Of a stretch of DNA of 64,000 nt, positions 55,027 through 63,624 are shown piece after piece. The notes below the pieces were generated by a model. That model was given only the letters and a program-made list of their open reading frames with translations. It was not told where the DNA came from and did no database searches. The DNA comes from Streptomyces sp. CB02923 (lineage in GTDB: Bacteria; Actinomycetota; Actinomycetes; Streptomycetales; Streptomycetaceae). The DNA lies in NCBI RefSeq assembly GCF_001905005.1, contig NZ_LWKZ01000027.1, positions 248,001-312,000 of the forward strand. The letters are read 5' to 3'. The translations under genes and the position numbers were made by a program. The first letter of the stretch is position 1; each line of letters opens with the position of its first letter.

Positions 55027-55379
55027 CAGTGGTCCTCATTTCCGGTCGGTCCGGCCGGGCCGGGTGTTCTCGTTCGGTACTGCGTGATCTGGTACTGCGT
55101 CGTTCCGAGTGCGCCGCGGGGGCGCGCCGGGGGCAGCTCGCGGGCGTCGCCCTGGTCCGTCAGGCCCAGTGCTTCGTGCAGCTGCCCCTCACGGTCCGCC
55201 ATTCCCGTGCGGACGTCCAACGCGAATTGGCGGAGCCGGTGTCCGGTCTCGACGGCCTTGTCCGCGGCCTGTGCCGCGAGGCTTTCGGGCTGCAGCTTGC
55301 GGAGCTTGCGGTTGACCTTGGTGGTGGCCCAGACCCCGGCGGCGGCGCCGGTGGTGAACCAGAATGCGCGGCGGAACAT
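55026..55379 (-). CDS. Small conserved actinobacterial protein (DUF6167-like)
   Basis: A 117-residue protein. A hydrophobic segment at about 5-22 (A-F-W-F-T-T-G-A-A-A-G-V-W) is followed by a helical, charged region and a Pro/Thr-rich tail. It matches, by arrangement, the family often found directly upstream of alaS in Streptomyces. No function is known. Its stop overlaps the alaS start codon by one base. Confidence 0.75.
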   Translation of the reverse strand: MFRRAFWFTTGAAAGVWATTKVNRKLRKLQPESLAAQAADKAVETGHRLRQFALDVRTGMADREGQLHEALGLTDQGDARELPPARPRGALGTTQYQITQYRTRTPGPAGPTGNEDH

Positions 55380-55387
55380 CGCGGCGA

Positions 55388-55822
55388 TCAGTCCTTGGAG
55401 CGACGGTTGCGGCGCCCGCCGCGGCGGGCGGAGGGCAGGGTGCGGCCGACGACGGTGCGCTTCGGCTCGGGCGGTGCGCCCTTCTTGCCGATCGCGCTGC
55501 GCACGCCGTAGCCGAACGCCGCGACCTTGACCAGCGGTCCGCCGAACGCGGAGGAGACGGTCGAGGAGAGCGCGGAGGCGTTGGCGGTGACCTCCTGGAC
55601 GTCGGAGGCGATGGCGTCGACGCGGGCGAGCTGGGTGTGCGCGGAGCGGACGGTCGCGGACGCGTCGGCCAGGAGCGGTACGGCCTGTTCGGACACCTCG
55701 GCGACCATCTTGGTCGTCGCCTTGAGCGTCTGTGCGAGCCTCACCAGCACGAGGGCGAGGAAGGACACGAGGATCGCCCAGAAGACGGCCACGAGGATCC
55801 CGGCCACCTCTCCACCGGACAC
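55388..55822 (-). CDS. DUF948-domain membrane protein
   Basis: A 144-residue protein: one N-terminal transmembrane helix (about 6-28), then a long amphipathic helix with alternating Ser/Thr/Ala (about 30-95) and a basic tail R-R-G-G-R-R-N-R-R. This is the DUF948 layout, seen in Gram-positive stress-linked membrane proteins. GTG start at 55822. It lies eight bases before the DUF6167-like gene. Confidence 0.82.
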   Translation of the reverse strand: MSGGEVAGILVAVFWAILVSFLALVLVRLAQTLKATTKMVAEVSEQAVPLLADASATVRSAHTQLARVDAIASDVQEVTANASALSSTVSSAFGGPLVKVAAFGYGVRSAIGKKGAPPEPKRTVVGRTLPSARRGGRRNRRSKD

Positions 55823-55990
55823 GTTGGCACCACTCTCCGACTGACTTGGTCTGGTCTCGTCCTGCTCGAACGGCAGAGCCCGAGCCTATCGCGCCGCGGC
55901 CGTCCGCCCGTACCGCGTTCCCCGTGCGGCGCGGGGCCTGCCGACGGGCGATTGTACGGTGCGCACACCTGCGAGTACGCTCCGTGTTCC

Positions 55991-58234
55991 ATGCGACGCT
56001 CCATGCGCCCCGGCCCTGCTTCCCGCCCGTTCACCACGCGTCTGCGGGGGCCCGGGAACCTTCCCGCGGAGTTCACCCGGTTCGTCGGCCGCGACGGGGA
56101 GCTGGCCACGCTCGCCGTCCACCTGGAGTCGGCCCGGCTGGTGACGCTCACCGGTGTCGGCGGTGTCGGGAAGACCCGGCTCGCCACCCAGGCCGCAGCC
56201 CTCGTGCAGGATCGCTTCTGCGACGGGGTGTGGCTGGTCGAGCTGGCCACCCTGCGCCACGGCCACCTGCTGGACCACACCGTCGCCGAAGCCCTGGGCC
56301 TCGCCGACCACACGAGCCGGCCCCCGCGCGCCGCGCTGCGCGACCACCTCGCCGGGCGCGAGCTGCTGCTCGTCCTGGACGGGTACGAGCAGCTGGCCGG
56401 CGACTGCGCGGCACTCGCCGCCGACCTGCTGCGGCGGGCTCCCGGCCTGCGCATTCTGGCGGCGGGCCGGCGGCCGCTCGGCCTGCCCGGCGAGCAGCAC
56501 CTGCCGCTGCCGCCGATGAACGGCCCGGACGCGGCCGTCCTCTTCCACGACCGCGCCGCGGCCGTGGTCCCCGGCTTCCGCGCCGGGGACCACGCGGAAG
56601 CCGTCTCCGAACTGTGCCGTCGGCTGGACGGCATCCCGCTCGCCCTGGAGCTGGCGGCCGGGCGGCTGCGGGCCCTGTCGGTGGAGCAGATGCTGCACCG
56701 CATCGACGACCGCTTCCGGCTGCTGACCGGCGGCGCGTGCACCCCTCCCCCGGACTGCTCCGCCGCGCCCGGACCGGGAGGACCCCTGCCGCGCCACCAG
56801 ACGCTGCGCACGGCCATCGGCTGGAGCCATGAGCTGTGCGCGCCCGCGGAACGGCTGCTGTGGGCGCGGCTCTCCGTCTTCGCCGGGCAGTTCGACCTGG
56901 ACGCCGCGGAGTACATCTGCTCGGGCCCGGACCTGCCCGCGGACGAGCTGGTCGACGTCCTCGGGGAGCTGGTGGCCCAGTCCGTCGCCGTACGGGAGGA
57001 GACCCCGGCGGGCCTGCGCTACCGGATGCTCGACACCGTACGGGAGTACGGAGGCGGCTGGCTGGAGGCGCTGGGCGACATCGAGCGGCTGCGCCGCCGG
57101 CACCGCGACTGGTACCTGGGCCTGGCCACCTGGTGCGAGCTGGACTGGTTCAGCCCGCGGCAGGCGGAGGTCGCCGCCCGTATCGAGTGCGAGCTGCCCA
57201 ATCTGCGGATCGCCCTGGAGTACAGCCTCGACAGCCCCGGGGACGCGCACCTGGGCCAGTACCTGGCGGGCACCCTGTGGTTCTACTGGGTCGGCTGCGG
57301 CCGTCTCTCGGAAGGCCGGCACTGGCTCGACCGCTCCCTGGAACTGGACGGCGAGCACGACGACGCACGGCTGAAGGCCCTGTGGGTGGCCGGGTACGTG
57401 GCGGCGCTCCAGGGCGACGCGGTCGGCGCGATGAGCGCGCTCCGGGAGTGCGGCGAGGAGGCGGAGCGCGCGGGCAACGCCACCGCGGCCGCGTACGCCG
57501 TGCACCGCACCGGCTGCCTCGCACTGGTCAGCGACGACATGCCGCGCGCCGAGCTGCTGCTGCGCGACGCGCTCGACCGCTACCGGGAGATCGGCGAGCT
57601 GAACAGCAATGTGCTGATGGGGCAGGTCGAGCTGGCGATGGCAGTGGCCTTCCAGGGTGATGTCGCGCAGGCGGTACGGCTGTCCGAGGACGTACGGCAG
57701 ATCTGCGACGACCACGGGGAGCGGTGGGCACTGGCGTACGCGCTCTTCGTGCTGGCCTACGCGGCCTGGAGCCGTGGGGAGGCGGCGCAGGCGCGGGCCC
57801 TGCTGGAGGAGTGCCTGGCCATCGACCACGCCTTCCACGACCTGCTGGGCGCGGTACTGGCCGTCGAGCTGCTGGCGCTGGTCACGCTCGGCGAGGGCGA
57901 CGCGGCGGAGGCGGCGCTGCTCCAGGGGGCCGCCGGGCGGATCTGGCCCTCGGTGGGGCTGCCGCTGTTCGGGTCCCGCTATTACAACCAGCCGCACCTG
58001 CTCTGCGAGGAGCAGGCACGGGAGCTGCTGGGGGCGGAGCGGTACGAGCACTGTGTGGCGGCCGGCGCCCGGCTGGACCTGGACGCCGCGGTCACCCGGA
58101 TTCTCGGCGGCGGGGAGAGGTCCCGGCCGGACGGGTCCGTACCGGGTCCGCGCGGCGCGGCGGCGGAACCGCGCCCGGGAAACAGCGAACCCGCCGCCTC
58201 CCCCACCGCGAGCGGCGGGGAGACGACGGGCTGA
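55991..58234 (+). CDS. AfsR/LuxR-like NB-ARC ATPase with TPR domain, lacking a DNA-binding domain
   Basis: A 747-residue protein. Walker A T-G-V-G-G-V-G-K-T is at about 54-62, and Walker B L-L-L-V-L-D-G-Y-E-Q is followed by G-I-P-L-A-L-E-L-A-A. The second half has tetratricopeptide-like helix pairs (R-H-W-L-D-R-S-L-E-L, A-Y-A-V-H-R, A-Y-A-A-W-S-R-G-E-A-A). Related Streptomyces ATPases end with a LuxR HTH; here the end is a Gly/Pro/Ser-rich stretch with no HTH visible. The ATG at 55991 has no clear ribosome binding site; a second ATG is at 56003. It is placed between two conserved genes and is probably an accessory regulator. Confidence 0.82.
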   Translation: MRRSMRPGPASRPFTTRLRGPGNLPAEFTRFVGRDGELATLAVHLESARLVTLTGVGGVGKTRLATQAAALVQDRFCDGVWLVELATLRHGHLLDHTVAEALGLADHTSRPPRAALRDHLAGRELLLVLDGYEQLAGDCAALAADLLRRAPGLRILAAGRRPLGLPGEQHLPLPPMNGPDAAVLFHDRAAAVVPGFRAGDHAEAVSELCRRLDGIPLALELAAGRLRALSVEQMLHRIDDRFRLLTGGACTPPPDCSAAPGPGGPLPRHQTLRTAIGWSHELCAPAERLLWARLSVFAGQFDLDAAEYICSGPDLPADELVDVLGELVAQSVAVREETPAGLRYRMLDTVREYGGGWLEALGDIERLRRRHRDWYLGLATWCELDWFSPRQAEVAARIECELPNLRIALEYSLDSPGDAHLGQYLAGTLWFYWVGCGRLSEGRHWLDRSLELDGEHDDARLKALWVAGYVAALQGDAVGAMSALRECGEEAERAGNATAAAYAVHRTGCLALVSDDMPRAELLLRDALDRYREIGELNSNVLMGQVELAMAVAFQGDVAQAVRLSEDVRQICDDHGERWALAYALFVLAYAAWSRGEAAQARALLEECLAIDHAFHDLLGAVLAVELLALVTLGEGDAAEAALLQGAAGRIWPSVGLPLFGSRYYNQPHLLCEEQARELLGAERYEHCVAAGARLDLDAAVTRILGGGERSRPDGSVPGPRGAAAEPRPGNSEPAASPTASGGETTG

Positions 58235-58291
58235 GCACGCGGCTGTCCGCGCGCGGGGCGCGGACCGATCCGTGCGGTGTCTACGCCTGGA

Positions 58292-58903
58292 TCAGCGGGC
58301 GTAGTACTCGACGACGAGCTGCTCGTCGCAGATCACCGGGATCTCCTTGCGCTGCGGGTCACGGTCCAGGCGGAACGCCAGGGCCTTGAGGTTGACCTGC
58401 AGGTAGCGGGGGGTCTCGCCGTCGGGGGCGTAGCCACCCTCGCGCGCGACCTGGAAGGGGTGCTTCTCGCGGCTGCGCTCGCGCACCATCACGACGTCGT
58501 CGGGACGGACGCGGAAGGACGGCTTGTCGACCTTGCGGTCGTTCACCGAGATGTGGCCGTGCACGACCATCTGGCGGGCCTGGTAGATCGTCCGGGCGAT
58601 GCCCGAACGCAGGACGAGCGCGTCCAGACGGCGCTCAAGCTCGATGATCAGCGCTTCGCCGGTCTTGCCTTCGACCTTCCGAGCGCGGTCGTAGGCACGC
58701 GCCATCTGGCGCTCGCTGATGTCGTACTGCGCACGCAGACGCTGCTTCTCGAGCAGGCGGACCTTGTAGTCACTGTTCTGCTTGCGGCCACGGCCGTGCT
58801 CGCCGGGCGGGTAGGGACGGGCCTCGAAGTACTTGACGGCCTTCGGCGTCAGCGCAATGCCGAGCGCGCGCGACTTCTTGACCTTGGGACGCGACTGGTT
58901 CAC
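58292..58903 (-). CDS. rpsD: 30S ribosomal protein S4
   Basis: A 203-residue protein with the S4 signature R-L-D-A-L-V-L-R-S-G-I-A-R-T-I-Y-Q-A-R-Q near the middle (the RNA-binding S4 domain) and the C-terminal I-P-V-I-C-D-E-Q-L-V-V-E-Y-Y. The N-terminus lacks the four-cysteine zinc motif, so it is of the zinc-independent type usual in Streptomyces. The start is GTG at 58903 with GGAGG ten bases upstream. The iron box of the divergent gene lies 23 bp upstream. Confidence 0.97.
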   Translation of the reverse strand: MNQSRPKVKKSRALGIALTPKAVKYFEARPYPPGEHGRGRKQNSDYKVRLLEKQRLRAQYDISERQMARAYDRARKVEGKTGEALIIELERRLDALVLRSGIARTIYQARQMVVHGHISVNDRKVDKPSFRVRPDDVVMVRERSREKHPFQVAREGGYAPDGETPRYLQVNLKALAFRLDRDPQRKEIPVICDEQLVVEYYAR

Positions 58904-58925
58904 GTGGAACGGACCTCCGTGTAAG

Positions 58926-58944
58926 TTAGGTTAGGCTTACCTTA
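58926..58944 (+). promoter_or_regulatory. Iron box (DmdR1/IdeR-type)
   Basis: The sequence TTAGGTTAGGCTTACCTTA agrees at 17 of 19 positions with the Streptomyces iron-box consensus TTAGGTTAGGCTCACCTAA. It sits between the divergent rpsD and DUF2470 genes, 15 bp before the latter's start codon. DmdR1/IdeR would occupy it when iron is plentiful. Confidence 0.85.
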
Positions 58945-58959
58945 CCGCGAGGAGAACGC

Positions 58960-59847
58960 ATGTTTCGACCTGGGATCCCCCTGCCCGGTGCTGATCAGAG
59001 CACCGAGATGGGTCAGCCGCGTCCCGTGGAAGACGCCCAGCAGCCAGTTGCCGCCGAGCGCGTACGAACCCTCGTCGAGTCCAATGGTATGGCCTCGTTG
59101 AGCATCCCCGGAATCGAGGACCCCGACGACGCCGGACTCTCGTCCCCAGTATGCCGTACGGTCACCCCCTCAGGCGACGTGCTGTTGCTGGTTCCTGGGG
59201 ACTCCGCGGCCGCCAGGGCCGCCGCACACGCCCAGGACGACGACCTCACCGCCGTGATGGAGATCACCGACGTGGCCCCCGTCTCGGTGCCCCACCGCAT
59301 CCGCGGCCGGGCCTGGGTGGCCGGCTGGCTCACTCCCGTACGCAATGAGGAGCGCGCCCGCGCGGCCATGCTGCTCGCCGAGCGGCACCCCGTCGGCGAG
59401 CTGCTCGGCATCGGTGAGGCCCTGCAGCCGGACCCGCAGCCGGGCATGTTCGGGCGGCCCGCCTGGATGATGCTGCGCATGGAGGTCGGCGAGGCGGCCG
59501 TGGACGACCTGTGGGGCGCGCAGTCCATCGAGCCGGAGGAGTTCGCCAGGGCCGAACCCGACCCGCTGGCGGCCCACGAGGCGGAGCTGCTCCAGCATCT
59601 CCACTCGGCCCACAGCGACCAGGTCCGCGGCCTGTGCACGCTGCTCGGCGACCGCTCGCAGCGTGCGTGCGACTTCCACGACCGGGCCGTACCCGTGGCC
59701 CTGGACCGCTTCGGCCTGCGGGTGCGCTTCACCGACTCCCGGCACCGCTCCTTCGACGCCCGCTTCGACTTCCCGGAACCCGTCCGGGACGTCGTCGAAC
59801 TCCGCCACGCCATGCACACCCTCTTCGACGCGGCCGCGTCCGGATGA
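58960..59847 (+). CDS. DUF2470-domain protein, probably iron-regulated (HugZ/heme-utilisation related)
   Basis: A 295-residue protein. The N-terminal two-thirds resembles a flavin/PNPOx-like split barrel (V-E-S-N-G-M-A-S-L-S-I-P-G, L-L-V-P-G-D-S, V-A-P-V-S-V-P-H-R-I-R-G-R). The C-terminal ~80 residues form a DUF2470 domain (A-H-E-A-E-L-L-Q-H-L-H-S-A-H, F-H-D-R). That arrangement occurs in heme-iron-utilisation proteins of the HugZ/HutZ type. The ATG at 58960 follows GAGGAGAACGC. The strong iron box in its promoter supports derepression on iron limitation. Oxidative heme-degrading activity is inferred, not shown. Confidence 0.82.
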   Translation: MFRPGIPLPGADQSTEMGQPRPVEDAQQPVAAERVRTLVESNGMASLSIPGIEDPDDAGLSSPVCRTVTPSGDVLLLVPGDSAAARAAAHAQDDDLTAVMEITDVAPVSVPHRIRGRAWVAGWLTPVRNEERARAAMLLAERHPVGELLGIGEALQPDPQPGMFGRPAWMMLRMEVGEAAVDDLWGAQSIEPEEFARAEPDPLAAHEAELLQHLHSAHSDQVRGLCTLLGDRSQRACDFHDRAVPVALDRFGLRVRFTDSRHRSFDARFDFPEPVRDVVELRHAMHTLFDAAASG

Positions 59848-59865
59848 ACCCGAACCCCACTCAAT

Positions 59866-59898
59866 CGCCGGACGGGCGGCCCCCCAGCCCGTCCGGCG
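59866..59898 (+). terminator. Terminator of the DUF2470 gene
   Basis: Perfect 12-bp stem CGCCGGACGGGC / GCCCGTCCGGCG with a nine-base loop, 19 bp after the stop codon; flanking CAA/TTG bases extend it further. Confidence 0.8.
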
Positions 59899-60063
59899 CT
59901 TGAGGACGGCCGTCGGCTACGACGCGCCCGCACCCAGCAAGCCCCGCCCGGCAAAATCAAGCCCGTCCGGGGGCACCTCCCAGCGGTAGCTGGGGGAGCT
60001 TGAGGATGCCCCTCGGCCACGAGCAACCCGCACCCGTCGCGCAACCGCCCCCTCAACGCACCC
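59899..60063. repeat. Intergenic imperfect repeats (Streptomyces-type)
   Basis: Two variants of GCCCGTCCGG follow the terminator (near 59961), one after GGCAAAATCAA. An imperfect hairpin, CTCCCAGC-GGTA-GCTGGG(GG)AG, lies at 59977-59998. Such sequences resemble dispersed intergenic repeats of Streptomyces genomes (from memory, not a search). No coding function is evident. Confidence 0.5.
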
Positions 60064-61419
60064 CTACGACTCCTCACCGCGCAAGCGGCTACGTACGCGC
60101 TCCGTCACATCCGCATACCGCGCCTCGGAGCCATACCGCGTAGGCGCGTAATACCGCTTGCCGTGCACCTCGTCCGGCGCGTACTGCTGCGCCGCGATTC
60201 CGCCGGGCAGGTCGTGCGGGTACTGATAGCCCTTGCCGTGCCCCAGCTTCTCGGCGCCCTTGTAGTGGCTGTCGCGCAGGTGCGGCGGCACGGGGCCCGC
60301 CAGCCCGGCCCGTACGTCCGCGAGGGCCGCGTCGATCGCCAGGTAGGCCGCGTTGGACTTGGGGGCCAGCGCGAGCGCGATCGTGGCCTGGCTGAGCGTG
60401 ATCCGGGCCTCCGGGAAGCCGATCAGCGCCACGGCCTGGGCCGCGGCCACCGCGGTCTGCAGGGCGGACGGGTCGGCGAGCCCGATGTCCTCGCTCGCCG
60501 AGATCATCAGCCGGCGGGCGATGAACCGCGGGTCCTCCCCCGCCTCGATCATCCGCGCCAGGTAGTGCAGCGCCGCGTCCACATCGGAGCCCCGGATGGA
60601 CTTGATCAGGGCGCTGGCGACGTCGTAGTGCTGGTCGCCGGACCGGTCGTACTTCACCGCGGCCCGGTTGACGGACTCCTCCAGCGTCTGGAGGGTGATC
60701 TCCTTCTCCCCCTTGGAGATGGCCGCCCCGGCGCCCGCTTCCAGGGCCGTGAGCGCACGGCGCGCGTCGCCGCCCGCGACGCGCAGCAGATGCGCCTCGG
60801 TGTCCGCGGGCAGTGTGACCGCGCCCGCCAGCCCCCGCGCGTCCGTCAGGGCGCGCTTCAGCAGACCGCGCAGGTCGTCGTCGGTGAGCGGTTCGAGCGT
60901 CAGCAGGAGCGAGCGGGAGAGCAGGGGGGAGATCACCGAAAAGTACGGGTTCTCGGTGGTGGCGGCGATCAGCGTCACCCAGCGGTTCTCGACGGCGGGC
61001 AGCAGGGAGTCCTGCTGGGCCTTGCTGAAGCGGTGGATCTCGTCCAGGAAGAGGACGGTCTCCTTGCCGTAGCCGCCCGAGGCGCGGCGCGCGCCGTCGA
61101 TGACGGCCCGCACCTCCTTGACGCCGGCCGTGATCGCGGAGAGCTCCACGAAGCGCTTGTTCGTCGCCTGGCTGACCACGTACGCGAGGGTGGTCTTGCC
61201 GATGCCCGGCGGGCCCCACAGGAAGACCGAGGACGGTCCGGCGGGCCCGCCGTCGCCCTCGCCGACGAGGCGGCGCAGCGGCGATCCGGGCTTGAGCAGA
61301 TGCTGCTGGCCGACCACCTCGTCGAGGGTGCGCGGACGCATCCGTACGGCGAGGGGCGACCCCGTGGGGTCTTTCTCCTGGCGGTCTTCGGCAGCGGCGG
61401 TGAACAGGTCGGGCTCCAC
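60064..61419 (-). CDS. rarA: Replication-associated recombination protein A (RarA/MgsA)
   Basis: A 451-residue AAA+ ATPase. Walker A is W-G-P-P-G-I-G-K-T-T-L-A, Walker B L-F-L-D-E-I-H-R-F, followed by sensor 1 A-A-T-T-E-N-P. The C-terminal half is the RarA tetramerisation and SSB-binding domain (Y-K-G-A-E-K-L-G-H-G-K-G-Y-Q-Y-P-H-D). It acts on stalled forks. The GTG at 61419 gives the usual E-P-D-L-F-T start; a longer frame is open to 61449. Confidence 0.94.
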   Translation of the reverse strand: MEPDLFTAAAEDRQEKDPTGSPLAVRMRPRTLDEVVGQQHLLKPGSPLRRLVGEGDGGPAGPSSVFLWGPPGIGKTTLAYVVSQATNKRFVELSAITAGVKEVRAVIDGARRASGGYGKETVLFLDEIHRFSKAQQDSLLPAVENRWVTLIAATTENPYFSVISPLLSRSLLLTLEPLTDDDLRGLLKRALTDARGLAGAVTLPADTEAHLLRVAGGDARRALTALEAGAGAAISKGEKEITLQTLEESVNRAAVKYDRSGDQHYDVASALIKSIRGSDVDAALHYLARMIEAGEDPRFIARRLMISASEDIGLADPSALQTAVAAAQAVALIGFPEARITLSQATIALALAPKSNAAYLAIDAALADVRAGLAGPVPPHLRDSHYKGAEKLGHGKGYQYPHDLPGGIAAQQYAPDEVHGKRYYAPTRYGSEARYADVTERVRSRLRGEES

Positions 61420-61506
61420 GCTCAAGAGCCTATGCCACCCCACTGACAACGCCGCCGGGCGCCGGTGTCCCCGGTGTCCCGGCGGCGCTCCGTGCCGCGG
61501 GAGATC

Positions 61507-62151
61507 TCAGACCAGGGTGCTCCAGTACGACCACCACTTGGTGAGGATCAGCAGGGCGATCACGCCGTACCAGAGCACCGGCACGACCCAGTGGAACTCC
61601 AGGACGGCCTTCCGCACGCCTTCCGGCACGGGGATGATGCCGTGCTTGAGGTTGTGCACGGTGGTGTACCAGAACATCAGGATCGTGACGCACCAGGTCA
61701 GCGTGCACCACAGGCAGAGCGAGTTGATGACGTACAGCGACTGCGACATCAGCCACATGCAGAACACGGCGCCCGCGAGGGTGCCGATGTTCAGGCCGAT
61801 CCAGTACCAGGCGCGGTAGCGGGCGCCCGCGAGCAGCCCGACGCCGACCGCGAGGACCACGCCGAACGCGATCAGACCGGCGACCGGGTTGGGGAAGCCG
61901 AAGACCTCGGCCTGCGGGCTCTGCATCACGTTGCCGCAGGAGATGATCGGGTTCAGGCTGCAGGCCGGCTTGAAGTTGGGGTCCTTCAGCAGCTCGATCT
62001 TGTCCAAGGTGATCACCCAGGACGCGAGGATGCCCAGCGCACTGGTGATCACCAGCAGCCACGCCAGGCCCCGCCCCGAGCCGGTCGTGCCGCCGCCGCG
62101 GCCGGGGTGATCGTCGCCGGTGGACACGTCGTCAAGCGCTGTCGTCGTCAT
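61507..62151 (-). CDS. Vitamin K epoxide reductase-like membrane protein
   Basis: A 214-residue protein with four to five transmembrane helices. Active-site cysteines are present: the loop pair in A-C-S-L-N-P-I-I-S-C-G-N-V-M and the C-x-x-C of L-C-L-W-C-T. Actinobacterial VKORs reoxidise DsbA-like oxidases through menaquinone and thus support disulfide formation in exported proteins. The ATG is at 62151. A ~25-residue leader precedes the first helix. No DsbA partner is adjacent. Confidence 0.92.
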   Translation of the reverse strand: MTTTALDDVSTGDDHPGRGGGTTGSGRGLAWLLVITSALGILASWVITLDKIELLKDPNFKPACSLNPIISCGNVMQSPQAEVFGFPNPVAGLIAFGVVLAVGVGLLAGARYRAWYWIGLNIGTLAGAVFCMWLMSQSLYVINSLCLWCTLTWCVTILMFWYTTVHNLKHGIIPVPEGVRKAVLEFHWVVPVLWYGVIALLILTKWWSYWSTLV

Positions 62152-62267
62152 ATCGCCGTTCCGTCGGTGCCTTGGGGAGTGAGCGGACGGCGCGTTCCAA
62201 CTGGCGCGCGCCGGGCCCTCATTCTGCCCCAACCGGACACGGAACCACCGTTCGATGCGCATAAAGA

Positions 62268-62308
62268 CCCCCTTCCGAGCCACCGCGCGGCGGACGGCCG
62301 GAAGGGGG
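62268..62308 (-). terminator. hisS terminator
   Basis: A 10-bp stem (CCCCCTTCCG / CGGAAGGGGG) around a 21-base loop lies 42 bp beyond the hisS stop, followed on the minus strand by a short T-rich stretch (GTCTTTAT). Confidence 0.75.
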
Positions 62309-62350
62309 CCTCTACACGACAGCGGGAGCGCCGTACAGGGGCGGAGGGGA

Positions 62351-63613
62351 TCAGCCGAGCCTGCGGCGGACCTCTTCGACCACCGCGTCCGGCGCGACCG
62401 GCGTCTGCTCGCCGCTCTCCAGGTCCTTGAGCTGGACGACGCCTTCGGCCAGATCGCGCTCACCCGCGACGACCGCCAGGCGGGCGCCGGAGCGGTTGGC
62501 CGACTTCATCGCGTTCTTCAGGCCCTTGCCGCCGTACGCGAAATCGGTGGCGATCCCGGCCCGGCGCAGCTCGGTGACCGTGGCGAACAGGAGCCGCCGG
62601 GCCTCCTCGCCGAGCGGCACGGCGAAGACGGCCGTGCTCGCGGGCAGTTCCAGCTCGACGCCCTCGGCCTCCAGCGCCAGGACCGTGCGGTCCACGCCGA
62701 GCGCCCAGCCCACCGAGGGCAGCGCGGGGCCGCCGATCATCTCGGAGAGGCCGTCGTAGCGCCCGCCGCCGCCGACCGCGGACTGCGAGCCGAGGCCGTC
62801 GTGGACGAACTCGAAGGTGGTACGGGTGTAGTAGTCCAGCCCGCGCACCAGCTTCGGGTCGTCCTCGTAGGCGACGCCCGCCGCGGTCAGCAGCTCGCGC
62901 ACCTGCTCGTGGTACGCCTTGCACGCCTCGCACAGGTGGTCGCGCAGCAGCGGCGCGCCCGCCAGCTGCTTCTGCACGTCGGCGCGCTTGTCGTCGAGCA
63001 CCCGCAGCGGGTTGATGTCGATGCGGCGCCGGGTGTCCTCGTCCAGGTCGAGTCCGTACAGGAACTCCTGGAGGGCCGTCCGGTAGGCGGGGCGGCACTC
63101 CTTGTCGCCGAGCGAGTTGAGCAGGATGCGGAAGTCGCGCAGGCCCAGCGAACGGTAGGCGTCGTTGGCCAGGATGATCAGCTCGGCGTCCAGCGCCGGG
63201 TCCTCGGCGCCGATGGCCTCCGCGCCGACCTGGGAGAAGTGGCGGTAGCGGCCCTTCTGCGGACGCTCGTACCGGTAGTAGGAGCCGGAGTACCAGAGCT
63301 TGACGGGGAGGTTGCCCGCCTTGTGGAGGTTGGCCTCCAGGGCGGCGCGCAGCACGGAGGCGGTGCCTTCGGGGCGCAGCGCGAGCCGGTCGCCGCCCTT
63401 GGTCTCGAAGGCGTACATCTCCTTGCTCACGATGTCGGTGGACTCGCCGACACCTCGCGCGAACAGCTCGACGTTCTCGAATCCGGGCGTCTCGACGTAC
63501 CCGTACCCCGACCGCTTGAGGGGTCCGGAGATGGCCTCGCGCACGGCGAGGAAGACCGCGGACTGCGGCGGGATCAGGTCGTAGGTGCCCTTGGGGGCCT
63601 TGAAGGTGCTCAC
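62351..63613 (-). CDS. hisS: Histidyl-tRNA synthetase
   Basis: A 420-residue class II synthetase. It begins F-K-A-P-K-G-T-Y-D (family start), motif 2 reads Y-R-Y-E-R-P-Q-K-G-R-Y-R-H-F, and the histidine-specific motif is L-V-R-G-L-D-Y-Y-T-R-T-T-F-E-F. The C-terminal anticodon-binding domain is intact. GTG start at 63613; the ribosome binding site is weak. It lies 11 bp after the hydrolase gene at the right edge, so the two are probably co-transcribed. Confidence 0.96.
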   Translation of the reverse strand: MSTFKAPKGTYDLIPPQSAVFLAVREAISGPLKRSGYGYVETPGFENVELFARGVGESTDIVSKEMYAFETKGGDRLALRPEGTASVLRAALEANLHKAGNLPVKLWYSGSYYRYERPQKGRYRHFSQVGAEAIGAEDPALDAELIILANDAYRSLGLRDFRILLNSLGDKECRPAYRTALQEFLYGLDLDEDTRRRIDINPLRVLDDKRADVQKQLAGAPLLRDHLCEACKAYHEQVRELLTAAGVAYEDDPKLVRGLDYYTRTTFEFVHDGLGSQSAVGGGGRYDGLSEMIGGPALPSVGWALGVDRTVLALEAEGVELELPASTAVFAVPLGEEARRLLFATVTELRRAGIATDFAYGGKGLKNAMKSANRSGARLAVVAGERDLAEGVVQLKDLESGEQTPVAPDAVVEEVRRRLG

Positions 63614-63624
63614 GGAAGTTCTCG

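Noticed and set aside
55364..55990. N-terminal extension of the NB-ARC protein across the DUF948 gene
   Set aside because: It lies antisense to the DUF948 coding region and carries no domain; the conserved P-loop protein starts near 55991.
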